Of a stretch of 15,492 nt of DNA, positions 1 through 6,961 are shown piece after piece. The notes beneath the pieces are model-generated. The model was not told where the DNA came from. It searched no databases and worked only from the letters and a program-made list of their open reading frames with translations. This DNA is from Methanomassiliicoccaceae archaeon (GTDB lineage Archaea > Thermoplasmatota > Thermoplasmata > Methanomassiliicoccales > Methanomethylophilaceae). The stretch is taken from the NCBI GenBank assembly GCA_009786295.1, contig WQTN01000126.1, positions 1-15,492 on the forward strand, in the 5' to 3' direction. How positions within the stretch are numbered: position 1 is the stretch's first letter; each line of letters starts with the position of its first letter. The translations under genes and the position numbers were made by a program.

Positions 1-1
1 A

Positions 2-157
2 TTCATTGAAAAATTCAAACCGCCGTATGCGTACAAATTCATAACCGGGAACGTGGGAAGGGATGAGAACAAAAAAAGGATAACATTGCCGCTATATATG
101 GCAATGTTCGTGCAACCGTTTCAAACAGTCGAAGGATCGAGTCCTCCAGAAGATTGA
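2..157 (+). CDS. Possible C-terminal end of an unknown protein, cut by the left edge
   Basis: One frame is open from the first bases of the window to a TGA at 155-157, giving 51 residues with no start inside the window. The other two plus-strand frames stop early. Codon choice (AGG for Arg, ATA for Ile) resembles the neighbouring genes. I do not recognise the protein, and the fragment is too short for a family call; it ends in a polar acidic tail. If real, it converges on tRNA-Pro with four bases between them, and the terminator-like hairpin at 72-108 lies inside it. An open frame this short can arise by chance. Confidence 0.25.
   Translation, partial: FIEKFKPPYAYKFITGNVGRDENKKRITLPLYMAMFVQPFQTVEGSSPPED
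72..108 (-). terminator. Hairpin plus T-tract terminator downstream of tRNA-Pro/acnA
   Basis: A perfect 9-bp inverted repeat (AACATTGCC at 82-90, GGCAATGTT at 100-108) encloses a 9-nt AT-rich loop. Read on the minus strand, the hairpin is followed within four bases by seven T residues (complement of the A run at 71-77). Oligo-T tracts terminate archaeal RNA polymerase, and the hairpin makes the signal stronger. It sits about 54 nt past the tRNA 3' end, so it would end both the tRNA-Pro transcript and any acnA read-through. Confidence 0.6.
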
Positions 158-161
158 TTAG

Positions 162-234
162 TGGGCCCGCCCGGATTTGAACCGGAGTCAATAGCTCCCG
201 AAGCTACAAGGATACCAAGCTACCCCACGGGCCC
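162..234 (-). tRNA. tRNA-Pro (anticodon CGG)
   Basis: The minus strand folds into a 73-nt cloverleaf. The acceptor stem is GGGCCCG/CGGGCCC with discriminator A. A short D stem carries the TAGCTTGGTA loop. The anticodon stem GTAGC/GCTAT closes the loop TTCGGGA, which places CGG at positions 34-36. The T arm has loop TTCAAAT. CGG reads the proline codon CCG. No CCA is encoded and no intron is visible. A TATA box at 258-265 is spaced so that transcription would begin within about a base of the mature 5' end. It lies 38 nt downstream of the aconitase stop. Confidence 0.93.
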
Positions 235-257
235 TTCGGATGATGATTTCCGTCATG

Positions 258-265
258 CTATTAAA
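258..265 (-). promoter_or_regulatory. TATA box of tRNA-Pro
   Basis: The minus strand reads ATTTAATA, centred 27.5 nt before the first base of the tRNA and preceded by a CGA that may be part of a BRE. It lies in the short gap after acnA, so the tRNA can be transcribed on its own with almost no 5' leader. Confidence 0.6.
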
Positions 266-272
266 TGTATCG

Positions 273-2909
273 TTACTGCTCCATCATCTTTCTCAGAACA
301 TACTGGAGTATCCCACCGTTCGCTATGTATTCGACCTCTATCGGGACATCTACTCTGCAAAGAGTGTCAAACTCAAGCTTCTTGCCGTCCCTGTATGCCG
401 TGACCCTGACGATCCCTTTCGGTTCAAGGTCCTCCAATTCGATATCGAACACCTCGGAGCCGTTCAGCTTCAGAACGCCTGCGTTCTGGCCTTCGAGATA
501 TTGCAGCGGGACTATCCCCATTCCTATGAGATTCGATCTGTGTATCCTTTCGAAAGATTCCGCGATCACCGCTTTTATTCCAAGGAGGTTCGGTCCCTTT
601 GCTGCCCAGTCCCTTGAGCTTCCTGTCCCATACTCTTTGCCTGCGAGCACGACAAGAGGGGTCATTTCCTCATAATATGCTCTGGAAACCTCGAATATAG
701 TATCGTCCTTTTTCTCAGGGAAGTATCTGGACGAGCTTCCCTCGATGCCCGGGGTCAGCTGGTTCTTCAGTCTGATGTTAGCGAACGTTCCTCTTACCAT
801 TACTTCATGGTTGGCCCTTCTCGATCCGTATGAGTTGAAATCCTCCTCTTCCACTCCCAGCGAGATCAGATATCTTCCTGCGTCTGACACAGCGTCGAAC
901 GATCCCGCCGGAGAGATGTGGTCGGTGGTGATCGAGTCTCCCAGCATCGCGAGGCATCTTGCCCCCTTTATGTTCTTTATCTCCGGGTCGTCGAACAGCT
1001 CGTCGAAGAAGGGAGGGTTCCTTATGTATGTAGAATCTTCGTCCCATGCGAAAAGCGGAGAGTCCCTGCTTTCGATGCCGTCCCATCTTTTTGATCCCTT
1101 GAAGATGTCCTTGTACTGCGAAGAGAAGGTCTCGCCTGTGACATATTCGTCGGTGATCTTTTGGATCTCCTTGTCGGAAGGCCAGATATCTCTTAGATAG
1201 ATATCCTTCCCTTCCGCTTTGGCGATGGGTTCTTTCTCCATATCGATGTCAACGCGGCCTGCTATGGCGAATGCCACCACCAGCGGGGGGGATGCGAGAT
1301 AATTCGCTTTCACCAGCGGATGTATCCTCCCTTCGAAGTTCCTGTTGCTCGATGCGACCGCCGCGACCGCCAGGTCCTTTGATCTTATCTCTTTGGAAAC
1401 TTCATCGGAAAGCGGCCCGCTGTTCCCGATGCATGTCATGCATCCGTATCCGCAGCATTGGAAGCCCATTGCGTCCAGATGGTTCTGCAGTCCTGAGTTC
1501 TTCAGGTATTCGGTGACCACCTTGGAACCGGGGGCGAGGGACGTTTTAACATATTTTTTCGGCTTCAGTCCGAGTTCGTTCGCTTTCTTCGCCACGAGTC
1601 CCGCGGCTATCATTACTGATGGATTCGCAGTGTTCGTGCATGATGTGATCGATGCTATCGCCAGAGAGCCGTCGCCCATCTTGTCTCCGGAAGGCATCCT
1701 CTGCTCTTTGACCCCGAATGCTTTGAGGACCTCTGAGAACTCTTTTTTCATATTCTCCAGGTCAATGCGGTCCTGTGGCCTCTTGTGTCCGGCCAGGCAG
1801 GGCTTCACAGCCGAGAGGTCCAGCTCTAAGGTATCTGTGTATTCCGGCTCTCCGTCGTACCAGAGTGTCTGTTCCTTGGCGTATCTTTCAACCGCATCAA
1901 TGTGTTTAGGATCCCTTCCGGTGAGTCTCAGATATTCTATTGTTTTGCCGTCTATTGGACAATATCCCATCGTCGCGCCGTACTCCGGTGCCATGTTCGC
2001 GATCGTTGACCTGTCCGCAAGGCAAAGGTTCTGATATCCGGGCCCGAAGAATTCTACGAATTTACCCACAACATTCTTCTTCCTGAGCATCTGCACAACG
2101 GTCAGAACAAGGTCTGTGGCGTTCACGCCGGGGGAAAGTTTTCCCGTCAGCCTGAAACCGATGACATCCGGCACCTCCATGTAACTAGGCTGCCCTACCA
2201 TCACTGCCTCTGCCTCTATCCCTCCTACGCCCCATCCGACGACCCCCAGTCCGTTTATCTGCGTCGTATGGGAATCCGTTCCGAAACATGAGTCGGGATA
2301 TGCGGTCAGCACGCCCTTCTCCTTTTTGACATATATCAACGGCGAAAGATATTCGAGATTCACCTGATGGCATATCCCGTTCCCGGGCGGAACGGCCCTG
2401 AAATTCCTGAATGTTTTCTGCGCCCATTTGAACAGCGCATATCTTTCGCTGTTCCTTTGGAATTCAAGTTTTTCATTCAGGTCCTGTGCGTCATCCCTTC
2501 CTGCAAAGTCGGTCTGTATTGAGTGATCGATGACCAGATCCACCGGAACAAGCGGGTTGATGGACTCCGGGTCCTTCCCCATCATTGAGACGGCCTCCCT
2601 CATCGATGCCAGGTCTGTCACTGCCGCGCCGCCTGTGAGATCCTGAAGGAGTACCCTCGCCGGCATCCACGGTATGTCGCGGTCGTCCTTTGTTTTCGGA
2701 TTCCACGATGCTATGGCTTCAACGTCCTCGTCGGCGATCACTTCCCCGTCCCGATTCCTGAGCATCGATTCTACTAGGACCTTGATGGAATACGGCATTC
2801 TGCTGAGGTCTTTTATCACGCCTTTCTTCTCAAGCTCCCTGAGGCTGTATACCGTGACCTCGCCCTCGTCTGTTCTCAGTTTCTTGGTGCAGCTGCCGAT
2901 ATCGGTCAT
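273..2909 (-). CDS. acnA: Aconitate hydratase A (aconitase)
   Basis: Aconitase interconverts citrate and isocitrate through cis-aconitate using a [4Fe-4S] cluster in the cytoplasm. The 878-residue protein has the full AcnA/IRP1 length. Cluster ligands appear as SITSCTN (Cys424) and CMTC (Cys490 and Cys493). A GDSITTDHISPAGS block lies near 657-670 in the linker to the swivel domain, and the C-terminal domain has the active-site GSSRDWAAKG near 763-772. No frameshift is seen. A GTG start at 2927 would add six residues, but TATA-like sequences at 2933-2950 put the transcription start at or downstream of that GTG, so I chose the ATG at 2909. The Sel1-repeat gene lies 64 nt upstream on the same strand and tRNA-Pro follows. 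Aconitase feeds 2-oxoglutarate and glutamate synthesis; no other citrate-cycle gene is in the window. Confidence 0.96.
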   Translation of the reverse strand: MTDIGSCTKKLRTDEGEVTVYSLRELEKKGVIKDLSRMPYSIKVLVESMLRNRDGEVIADEDVEAIASWNPKTKDDRDIPWMPARVLLQDLTGGAAVTDLASMREAVSMMGKDPESINPLVPVDLVIDHSIQTDFAGRDDAQDLNEKLEFQRNSERYALFKWAQKTFRNFRAVPPGNGICHQVNLEYLSPLIYVKKEKGVLTAYPDSCFGTDSHTTQINGLGVVGWGVGGIEAEAVMVGQPSYMEVPDVIGFRLTGKLSPGVNATDLVLTVVQMLRKKNVVGKFVEFFGPGYQNLCLADRSTIANMAPEYGATMGYCPIDGKTIEYLRLTGRDPKHIDAVERYAKEQTLWYDGEPEYTDTLELDLSAVKPCLAGHKRPQDRIDLENMKKEFSEVLKAFGVKEQRMPSGDKMGDGSLAIASITSCTNTANPSVMIAAGLVAKKANELGLKPKKYVKTSLAPGSKVVTEYLKNSGLQNHLDAMGFQCCGYGCMTCIGNSGPLSDEVSKEIRSKDLAVAAVASSNRNFEGRIHPLVKANYLASPPLVVAFAIAGRVDIDMEKEPIAKAEGKDIYLRDIWPSDKEIQKITDEYVTGETFSSQYKDIFKGSKRWDGIESRDSPLFAWDEDSTYIRNPPFFDELFDDPEIKNIKGARCLAMLGDSITTDHISPAGSFDAVSDAGRYLISLGVEEEDFNSYGSRRANHEVMVRGTFANIRLKNQLTPGIEGSSSRYFPEKKDDTIFEVSRAYYEEMTPLVVLAGKEYGTGSSRDWAAKGPNLLGIKAVIAESFERIHRSNLIGMGIVPLQYLEGQNAGVLKLNGSEVFDIELEDLEPKGIVRVTAYRDGKKLEFDTLCRVDVPIEVEYIANGGILQYVLRKMMEQ

Positions 2910-2932
2910 TTCTTTCCACTCTGACACTGCTA

Positions 2933-2950
2933 ATAAAAAATAGATATATC
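2933..2950 (-). promoter_or_regulatory. acnA promoter region (TATA-like)
   Basis: The 64-nt gap between the Sel1-repeat stop and the acnA start holds two minus-strand AT-rich candidates, TTTTTTAT (2933-2940) and GATATATC (2943-2950). The first is centred 27.5 nt before the ATG at 2909. The second would give a leader of roughly ten bases. Either favours the ATG over the upstream GTG at 2927. Confidence 0.45.
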
Positions 2951-2973
2951 AAGTTTGACCGTGGCTGGTTTGT

Positions 2974-3639
2974 TTATTTTTCTGTATCGAAATTACAAAA
3001 CTCATTAAAAATATCCTTTTGGGCTTTGAGTTCCTGTTCCGCCAGGGCATACCACTTTGCCGCCTCTTCGTAATCGAGAGGCACGCCGAGACCATTTTTG
3101 TATAGGAAGCTCAGATTGCTCTGAGCCATCGTGTCCCCGTTTTCCGCGGCGAGCCTGATCCATTTGGCTGATTCTTCATAATCCTGAGGAACGCCATCCA
3201 TGCCCTCTTGATAAGCGAACCCGAGATTTCTTTGGGAGCCGACGTTCCCGTGTTCTGCCGAGAGCTTCAGCCATCTTATCGATGTCCTTCCGGGAGGCTC
3301 GCTGGAAAATTCCGGACCTAGACCGGCCTCAGCCGCTTCTCTGAACCGTTTTGCTATTTCTTCATGGTCATCGGACTTCTCCAGCCCCACATCGTACAGC
3401 AGGACGCGGATGCAGAACGCTGCAAAATCATCCTGTTCCGCTGAACGTCTGAACCACTTTGCCGCCTCTTCGTAGTTCTGAGGTACTCCGCGCCCTTCCT
3501 GATAGACCACGCCGATATCGTATTGTGCTCTTGAATCCCCTTTCTCCGCTTCGACAAGACGCTTTTTGACCTCTTTCGGCATGTGCTCTGTCTTATGATC
3601 GCTGTTGCCTTTGTGTTTCCATAGTTCAAATGCCGCCAT
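2974..3639 (-). CDS. Sel1-repeat (TPR-like) protein
   Basis: This 221-residue protein is built from Sel1-like repeats, helical pairs that usually act as protein-binding scaffolds. Clear repeats with the G-x-G-V-P...Y-E-E-A-A-K-W pattern lie near 36-68, 134-167 and 172-203. A degenerate copy lies near 72-105, followed by an irregular Gly/Pro-rich insert (107-120). No signal peptide or membrane segment is visible, so it should be cytoplasmic; the N-terminal 30 residues are basic and charged. The specific partner is unknown. It starts at an ATG divergent from the polyphosphate kinase gene, with 102 nt between them, and its own promoter is weak (an AAATAT on the minus strand near 3662-3667). Sel1 proteins are often present in many copies per genome, so homologues elsewhere are likely. 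Confidence 0.85.
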   Translation of the reverse strand: MAAFELWKHKGNSDHKTEHMPKEVKKRLVEAEKGDSRAQYDIGVVYQEGRGVPQNYEEAAKWFRRSAEQDDFAAFCIRVLLYDVGLEKSDDHEEIAKRFREAAEAGLGPEFSSEPPGRTSIRWLKLSAEHGNVGSQRNLGFAYQEGMDGVPQDYEESAKWIRLAAENGDTMAQSNLSFLYKNGLGVPLDYEEAAKWYALAEQELKAQKDIFNEFCNFDTEK

Positions 3640-3708
3640 TCTCTTCCATCACGCAACGGCCATATTTCTTTGAATGATAGTAAATGCTTTGCCCGGCGTC
3701 TTTCGAGG

Positions 3709-3718
3709 TTATTTAATA
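3709..3718 (+). promoter_or_regulatory. TATA box of the polyphosphate kinase gene
   Basis: TTATTTAATA, with its ATTTAATA core centred 27.5 nt before the ATG at 3742 and a CGAGG just upstream as a possible BRE. The spacing predicts a leaderless mRNA and argues against the in-frame TTG (3670) and ATG (3721), which would lie upstream of the transcription start. Confidence 0.65.
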
Positions 3719-3741
3719 TCATGCTCAGCGTTCGGCATCGC

Positions 3742-5142
3742 ATGGAAGCGTTGATACCCGACCGCCTTCTGAGCGAGTTGAACCAGCTGCAGCAGAGAGT
3801 ATTCGCAAACGGGCTGCCTGTTCTGGTCCTGTTCGAAGGCAGCAGCGGAAGGGTCATAGGAAGGGTGAACAGCGAACTTATAAGGTGCCTTGAACCCAGA
3901 GGCATCATCTACACCCACTTCGACCCTGACGGACAGGAGGGCCCGGGTTCTATACTGGACCTCTTTCAGCGTACTCCGGGAAAGGGGCAGATCGGCCTGT
4001 TCGACAGGTCCTGGTATTCTTCGGTAATAGAACAATACAATAAAGACGAGAACGCAGAAGAACTTGATGCCATGCTCGGCATAACCAATAACCTTGAAAG
4101 ATACCTTGTCAGCAACGGCGTTCTTGTGATCAAGATCGTCCTCAGGGTGACAGAATCCGCTTTGGCTGAATACGGCAGGGAGTATGGTCCGCAGGTGCCG
4201 AAAAGGTCTTTCCTTTCCATGGACCATCTCGACCCCAAGAAGTACAGGGAAGCGCTTTTGGACCTCGTCTATGAAAAAACAGACACAGAACATGCCCCGT
4301 GGAATATGGTATGGGTGAAAGGCATCAGAGAAACGGTCGTTGAAACTGTCGAGACCATCATGGGAATAATCGAAAGAACGCTGGACTCTGAACCTGCGGT
4401 CCGCGTCACATCGGAGAACAAGCGTGCATGCGCCAACCCGCGCAAGGATTTGAAATTAGAGAAGAAATGCCGCGATTATGACAGCCTCGTCAACAAACTT
4501 TCCGAAGAACTCGGAGAACTGCAGATGGAACTCTCCCTGAGCGGCCGTTCGATGGTCGTATGCTTTGAGGGATGGGACGCCGCCGGAAAAGGGTCATGCA
4601 TAAAGCATCTCTGCCACGCGCTGAACCCAAGAGGTTATGAGGTCCTTCAGACCAAAGCCCCTACCGAAGAAGAACTCAGCCATACCTACCTGTGGAGATT
4701 CATAAAAGGCGTCCCGGAGAAGGGGCGCATCACCGTTTTTGACAGGACATGGTACGGAAGGATGCTGGTGGAGCATATAGAAGGCTTCTGCACAGAAGAA
4801 GAATACCTCAGGTCGCCGTTCGAGATCAACGCTTTTGAGAAAATAATGGTGCGCGAAGGCATCATACTTCTGAAATTCTGGCTCGACATCACGCCTGGCG
4901 AGCAGCTGGCAAGATTCAAAAAACGTGAGGGAGATCAGCTGAAGCAATGGAAGATCACGGCCGAGGATTGGCGCAACCGTTCCAAATGGGACAAGTACGA
5001 TGCGCATGTGGATGTCATGATGGAATCCACCAACACAGAACAGGGTCCGTGGATAGTGGTGGAATCTAACAATAAAAAATATGCCAGGGTCAAGGTCCTT
5101 TCTGCCGTGGTGGACGCTTTGAAGAAAGAATTGAACGGATGA
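3742..5142 (+). CDS. pap: Two-domain PPK2 polyphosphate kinase, polyphosphate:AMP phosphotransferase type
   Basis: PPK2 enzymes move phosphate between polyphosphate and nucleotides; fused two-domain forms are usually polyphosphate:AMP phosphotransferases, making ADP from AMP. This 466-residue protein has two PPK2 domains. The C-terminal one has an intact P-loop (FEGWDAAGKGS, 275-285), a Walker-B-like FDRTWYGRML (333-342), and the KFW.D...EQ..RF block. The N-terminal one keeps FDRSWYSS (87-94), but its P-loop position reads FEGSSGRVIGR (31-41), without the AGKG lysine, so it has probably lost catalysis. The start at 3742 is set by the TATA box 27.5 nt upstream. It stands alone between divergent Sel1 and the mevalonate operon. 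Substrate choice (AMP, ADP or GDP) cannot be read from sequence alone. Confidence 0.9.
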   Translation: MEALIPDRLLSELNQLQQRVFANGLPVLVLFEGSSGRVIGRVNSELIRCLEPRGIIYTHFDPDGQEGPGSILDLFQRTPGKGQIGLFDRSWYSSVIEQYNKDENAEELDAMLGITNNLERYLVSNGVLVIKIVLRVTESALAEYGREYGPQVPKRSFLSMDHLDPKKYREALLDLVYEKTDTEHAPWNMVWVKGIRETVVETVETIMGIIERTLDSEPAVRVTSENKRACANPRKDLKLEKKCRDYDSLVNKLSEELGELQMELSLSGRSMVVCFEGWDAAGKGSCIKHLCHALNPRGYEVLQTKAPTEEELSHTYLWRFIKGVPEKGRITVFDRTWYGRMLVEHIEGFCTEEEYLRSPFEINAFEKIMVREGIILLKFWLDITPGEQLARFKKREGDQLKQWKITAEDWRNRSKWDKYDAHVDVMMESTNTEQGPWIVVESNNKKYARVKVLSAVVDALKKELNG

Positions 5143-5156
5143 CCGCCTTATCCGTT
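5134..5156 (+). terminator. Hairpin spanning the pap stop codon
   Basis: A 7-bp perfect inverted repeat (AACGGAT at 5134-5140, ATCCGTT at 5150-5156) with a 9-nt loop overlaps the TGA stop of the polyphosphate kinase gene. There is no T tract directly after it, so a role in termination or 3'-end protection is only a guess. Confidence 0.3.
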
Positions 5157-5182
5157 AATTGCCGTTAGACCTATTCGACATT

Positions 5183-5190
5183 TTTAAATA
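5183..5190 (+). promoter_or_regulatory. TATA box of the mevalonate operon
   Basis: TTTAAATA, within a longer TTTTTAAATA, preceded by CGACAT as a possible BRE. Its centre is 25.5 nt before the ATG at 5212 but only 10.5 nt before the ATG at 5197. The upstream ATG would therefore be outside the transcript, and the operon mRNA is predicted to be leaderless. Confidence 0.65.
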
Positions 5191-5211
5191 ATCACAATGA
5201 ATCCTCCAACA

Positions 5212-5904
5212 ATGGTAGATGAGTTCAAGGAGAAGATCGCAGGAGAGATCACCCTATCTTCCGAACCGGGAAAGACCATCCGCAAATGGAGAGAAGAATT
5301 CAAACTGTCCCAGCATCAGCTTGCGGACGCCATGGGCATCTCGCATTCCGTGATCAGCGATTATGAGTCCGGACGCAGGAAATCGCCCGGTGTCAACGTC
5401 ATAAGGAAAATGGTGGATGCCTTCATAAAACTGGACTCAGAGAACGGTTCTCCGGTTGCCTCCCGCTACATGCCGAACATGAAACTTGAGTGCATCATTG
5501 CGATGGATGAATTCTCCGAGGGCATCAGTGATCAGAAACTCATCGAAGCGATCGGAGGAAAGAACCTCAACACCGAGAAGATGCCTGCGAAAAGGGTCTA
5601 CGGATATACGATCGTGGACTCTCTGAAGGCCATTCTCAGCCTGAGCTCCGAAGATTACCTGAAGATCTACGGGTGGAGCATCGAACGTGCCCTCATTTTC
5701 ACGAACGTGCACTTCGGGCGTTCTCCGATGGTCGCTATAAGAGCTCACCCGCTGACACCCGCGATGGTGATATACCATCAGCCTGAAAAGACGGACCCTC
5801 TCGCCATCAAACTGGCAACTCTTGAGGGCATTCCGCTGGTCACGACCAAACTCAGCATTGAAGAACTTGTCGAAAAAATGAACATGCTTAAAGAAGGGAA
5901 ATAA
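5212..5904 (+). CDS. XRE-type (Cro/cI HTH) transcriptional regulator of the mevalonate operon
   Basis: A 230-residue DNA-binding protein. Residues about 20-75 form a Cro/cI helix-turn-helix (WREEFKLSQHQLADAMGIS, then SVISDYESGRR as the recognition region). The remaining 150 residues form a conserved archaeal C-terminal domain of unknown ligand. It is the first gene of the HMG-CoA synthase operon, and its TAA stop abuts the synthase ATG with no gap. The same regulator-first arrangement is known from other methanogens, so a role in controlling isoprenoid precursor synthesis, including its own promoter, is a reasonable inference; the signal is unknown. The ATG at 5197 would add five residues but lies too close to the TATA box. 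Confidence 0.88.
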   Translation: MVDEFKEKIAGEITLSSEPGKTIRKWREEFKLSQHQLADAMGISHSVISDYESGRRKSPGVNVIRKMVDAFIKLDSENGSPVASRYMPNMKLECIIAMDEFSEGISDQKLIEAIGGKNLNTEKMPAKRVYGYTIVDSLKAILSLSSEDYLKIYGWSIERALIFTNVHFGRSPMVAIRAHPLTPAMVIYHQPEKTDPLAIKLATLEGIPLVTTKLSIEELVEKMNMLKEGK

Positions 5905-6957
5905 ATGGATGTAGGAATTGTAAGTTACGGCGCGTATGTCCCCCGCTACAGGATAAAACCTGAAGAGATCGGAAGGATCTGGGGAGTGGACGGCAAAGGA
6001 ATGGGGAAGGGGCTTATGGTCCATCAGAAGTCCGTTCCGGGGCTCGACGAAGATGTAATAACCATCTCGACCGAAGCCGCCAGATACATGATGGCCAGGG
6101 TCCCGGACGTAAACCCGCAGGACATCGGCGCATTGTACGTCGGTTCCGAATCACATCCCTATGCGGTCAAACCTTCCGCTACGGTAGTGGCGGAGGCCAT
6201 AGAGGCTACGCCTGCCTTGACGGCGGTGGACATGGAGTTCGCATGCAAAGCGGGGACCGCGGGGATACAGGCCTGTATGGGAATGGTCGCATCCGGAATG
6301 ATAAAGTACGGAGTTTCCATCGGTGCCGATACCGCCCAGGGGGCGCCCGGGGACGCGCTGGAGTATTCCGCATCGGCAGGGGGAGCTGCCTTCCTGATAG
6401 GAAAAGAGAAGATCATCGCGAAGATCAGCAAGACCCTCAGCTTTACCACCGACACCCCTGATTTCTGGAGAAGGGAAGGGCAGCCGTACCCCACCCACGG
6501 AGGAAGGTTCACCGGGGACCCGGCATATTTCAAGCATGTTACATCCGCAGCAAAGATGCTTCTCGAAGAGATGGGCACGACGCCTAAAGATTACAATTAT
6601 GCAGTGTTCCACCAGCCGAACGGGAAGTTCCCCACCAGAGTGGCGGGGATGGTCGGCTTTGAGCAGGAACAGATAGCGACCGGTCTGCTGTCGCCGAACA
6701 TCGGGAACACATACAGCGGAGCCGTTCCGCTGGGGCTTTCCGCCGTTCTTGACAAAGCAGTGCCGGGAGACAGGATATTCGTCACATCATACGGTTCTGG
6801 CGCCGGAAGCGATGCTTTCGATATAACCGTCACCGACGAGATGAAGAACTATCAGAAAAAGAACGCCCCGACGGTGGAAAAAGTGTTGGAGAACCCCATC
6901 TACCTCGATTACGGATTGTATACGAAATTCAAAGGAATGATCCTGATGCCGGAGTGA
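5905..6957 (+). CDS. Hydroxymethylglutaryl-CoA synthase, archaeal type
   Basis: HMG-CoA synthase condenses acetyl-CoA with acetoacetyl-CoA, the first committed carbon-building step of the mevalonate route to archaeal lipids. The 350-residue protein has normal archaeal length. The catalytic cysteine is Cys114 in DMEFACKAGT, the general base Glu82 is in GSESHP, and the active-site histidine is His236 in VFHQPNGKFP. GNTYSGA (267-273) and the C-terminal SYGSGAGSDAF block are also present. The ATG follows directly on the regulator stop, with AGAAGGGA upstream as a modest ribosome-binding site. The thiolase follows after four bases. In archaea this enzyme forms a complex with thiolase and DUF35 that passes acetoacetyl-CoA along. 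All catalytic residues are intact here, unlike the thiolase next door. Confidence 0.96.
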   Translation: MDVGIVSYGAYVPRYRIKPEEIGRIWGVDGKGMGKGLMVHQKSVPGLDEDVITISTEAARYMMARVPDVNPQDIGALYVGSESHPYAVKPSATVVAEAIEATPALTAVDMEFACKAGTAGIQACMGMVASGMIKYGVSIGADTAQGAPGDALEYSASAGGAAFLIGKEKIIAKISKTLSFTTDTPDFWRREGQPYPTHGGRFTGDPAYFKHVTSAAKMLLEEMGTTPKDYNYAVFHQPNGKFPTRVAGMVGFEQEQIATGLLSPNIGNTYSGAVPLGLSAVLDKAVPGDRIFVTSYGSGAGSDAFDITVTDEMKNYQKKNAPTVEKVLENPIYLDYGLYTKFKGMILMPE

Positions 6958-6961
6958 TAAA

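Noticed and set aside
131..149. A T-arm-like string (GATCGAGTC flanked by partial complements) next to tRNA-Pro, hinting at a second tRNA or a relic.
   Set aside because: No matching acceptor or anticodon stem exists upstream, the stem has a mismatch, and the T54 position is wrong.
1345..2034. Plus-strand open frame of 229 codons inside acnA.
   Set aside because: It is antisense to clearly conserved aconitase sequence and has no recognisable protein features.
5437..6024. Minus-strand open frame of 195 codons across the regulator/HMG-CoA synthase junction.
   Set aside because: It is opposite two real genes, with a His/Phe/Arg-rich composition typical of a shadow frame.
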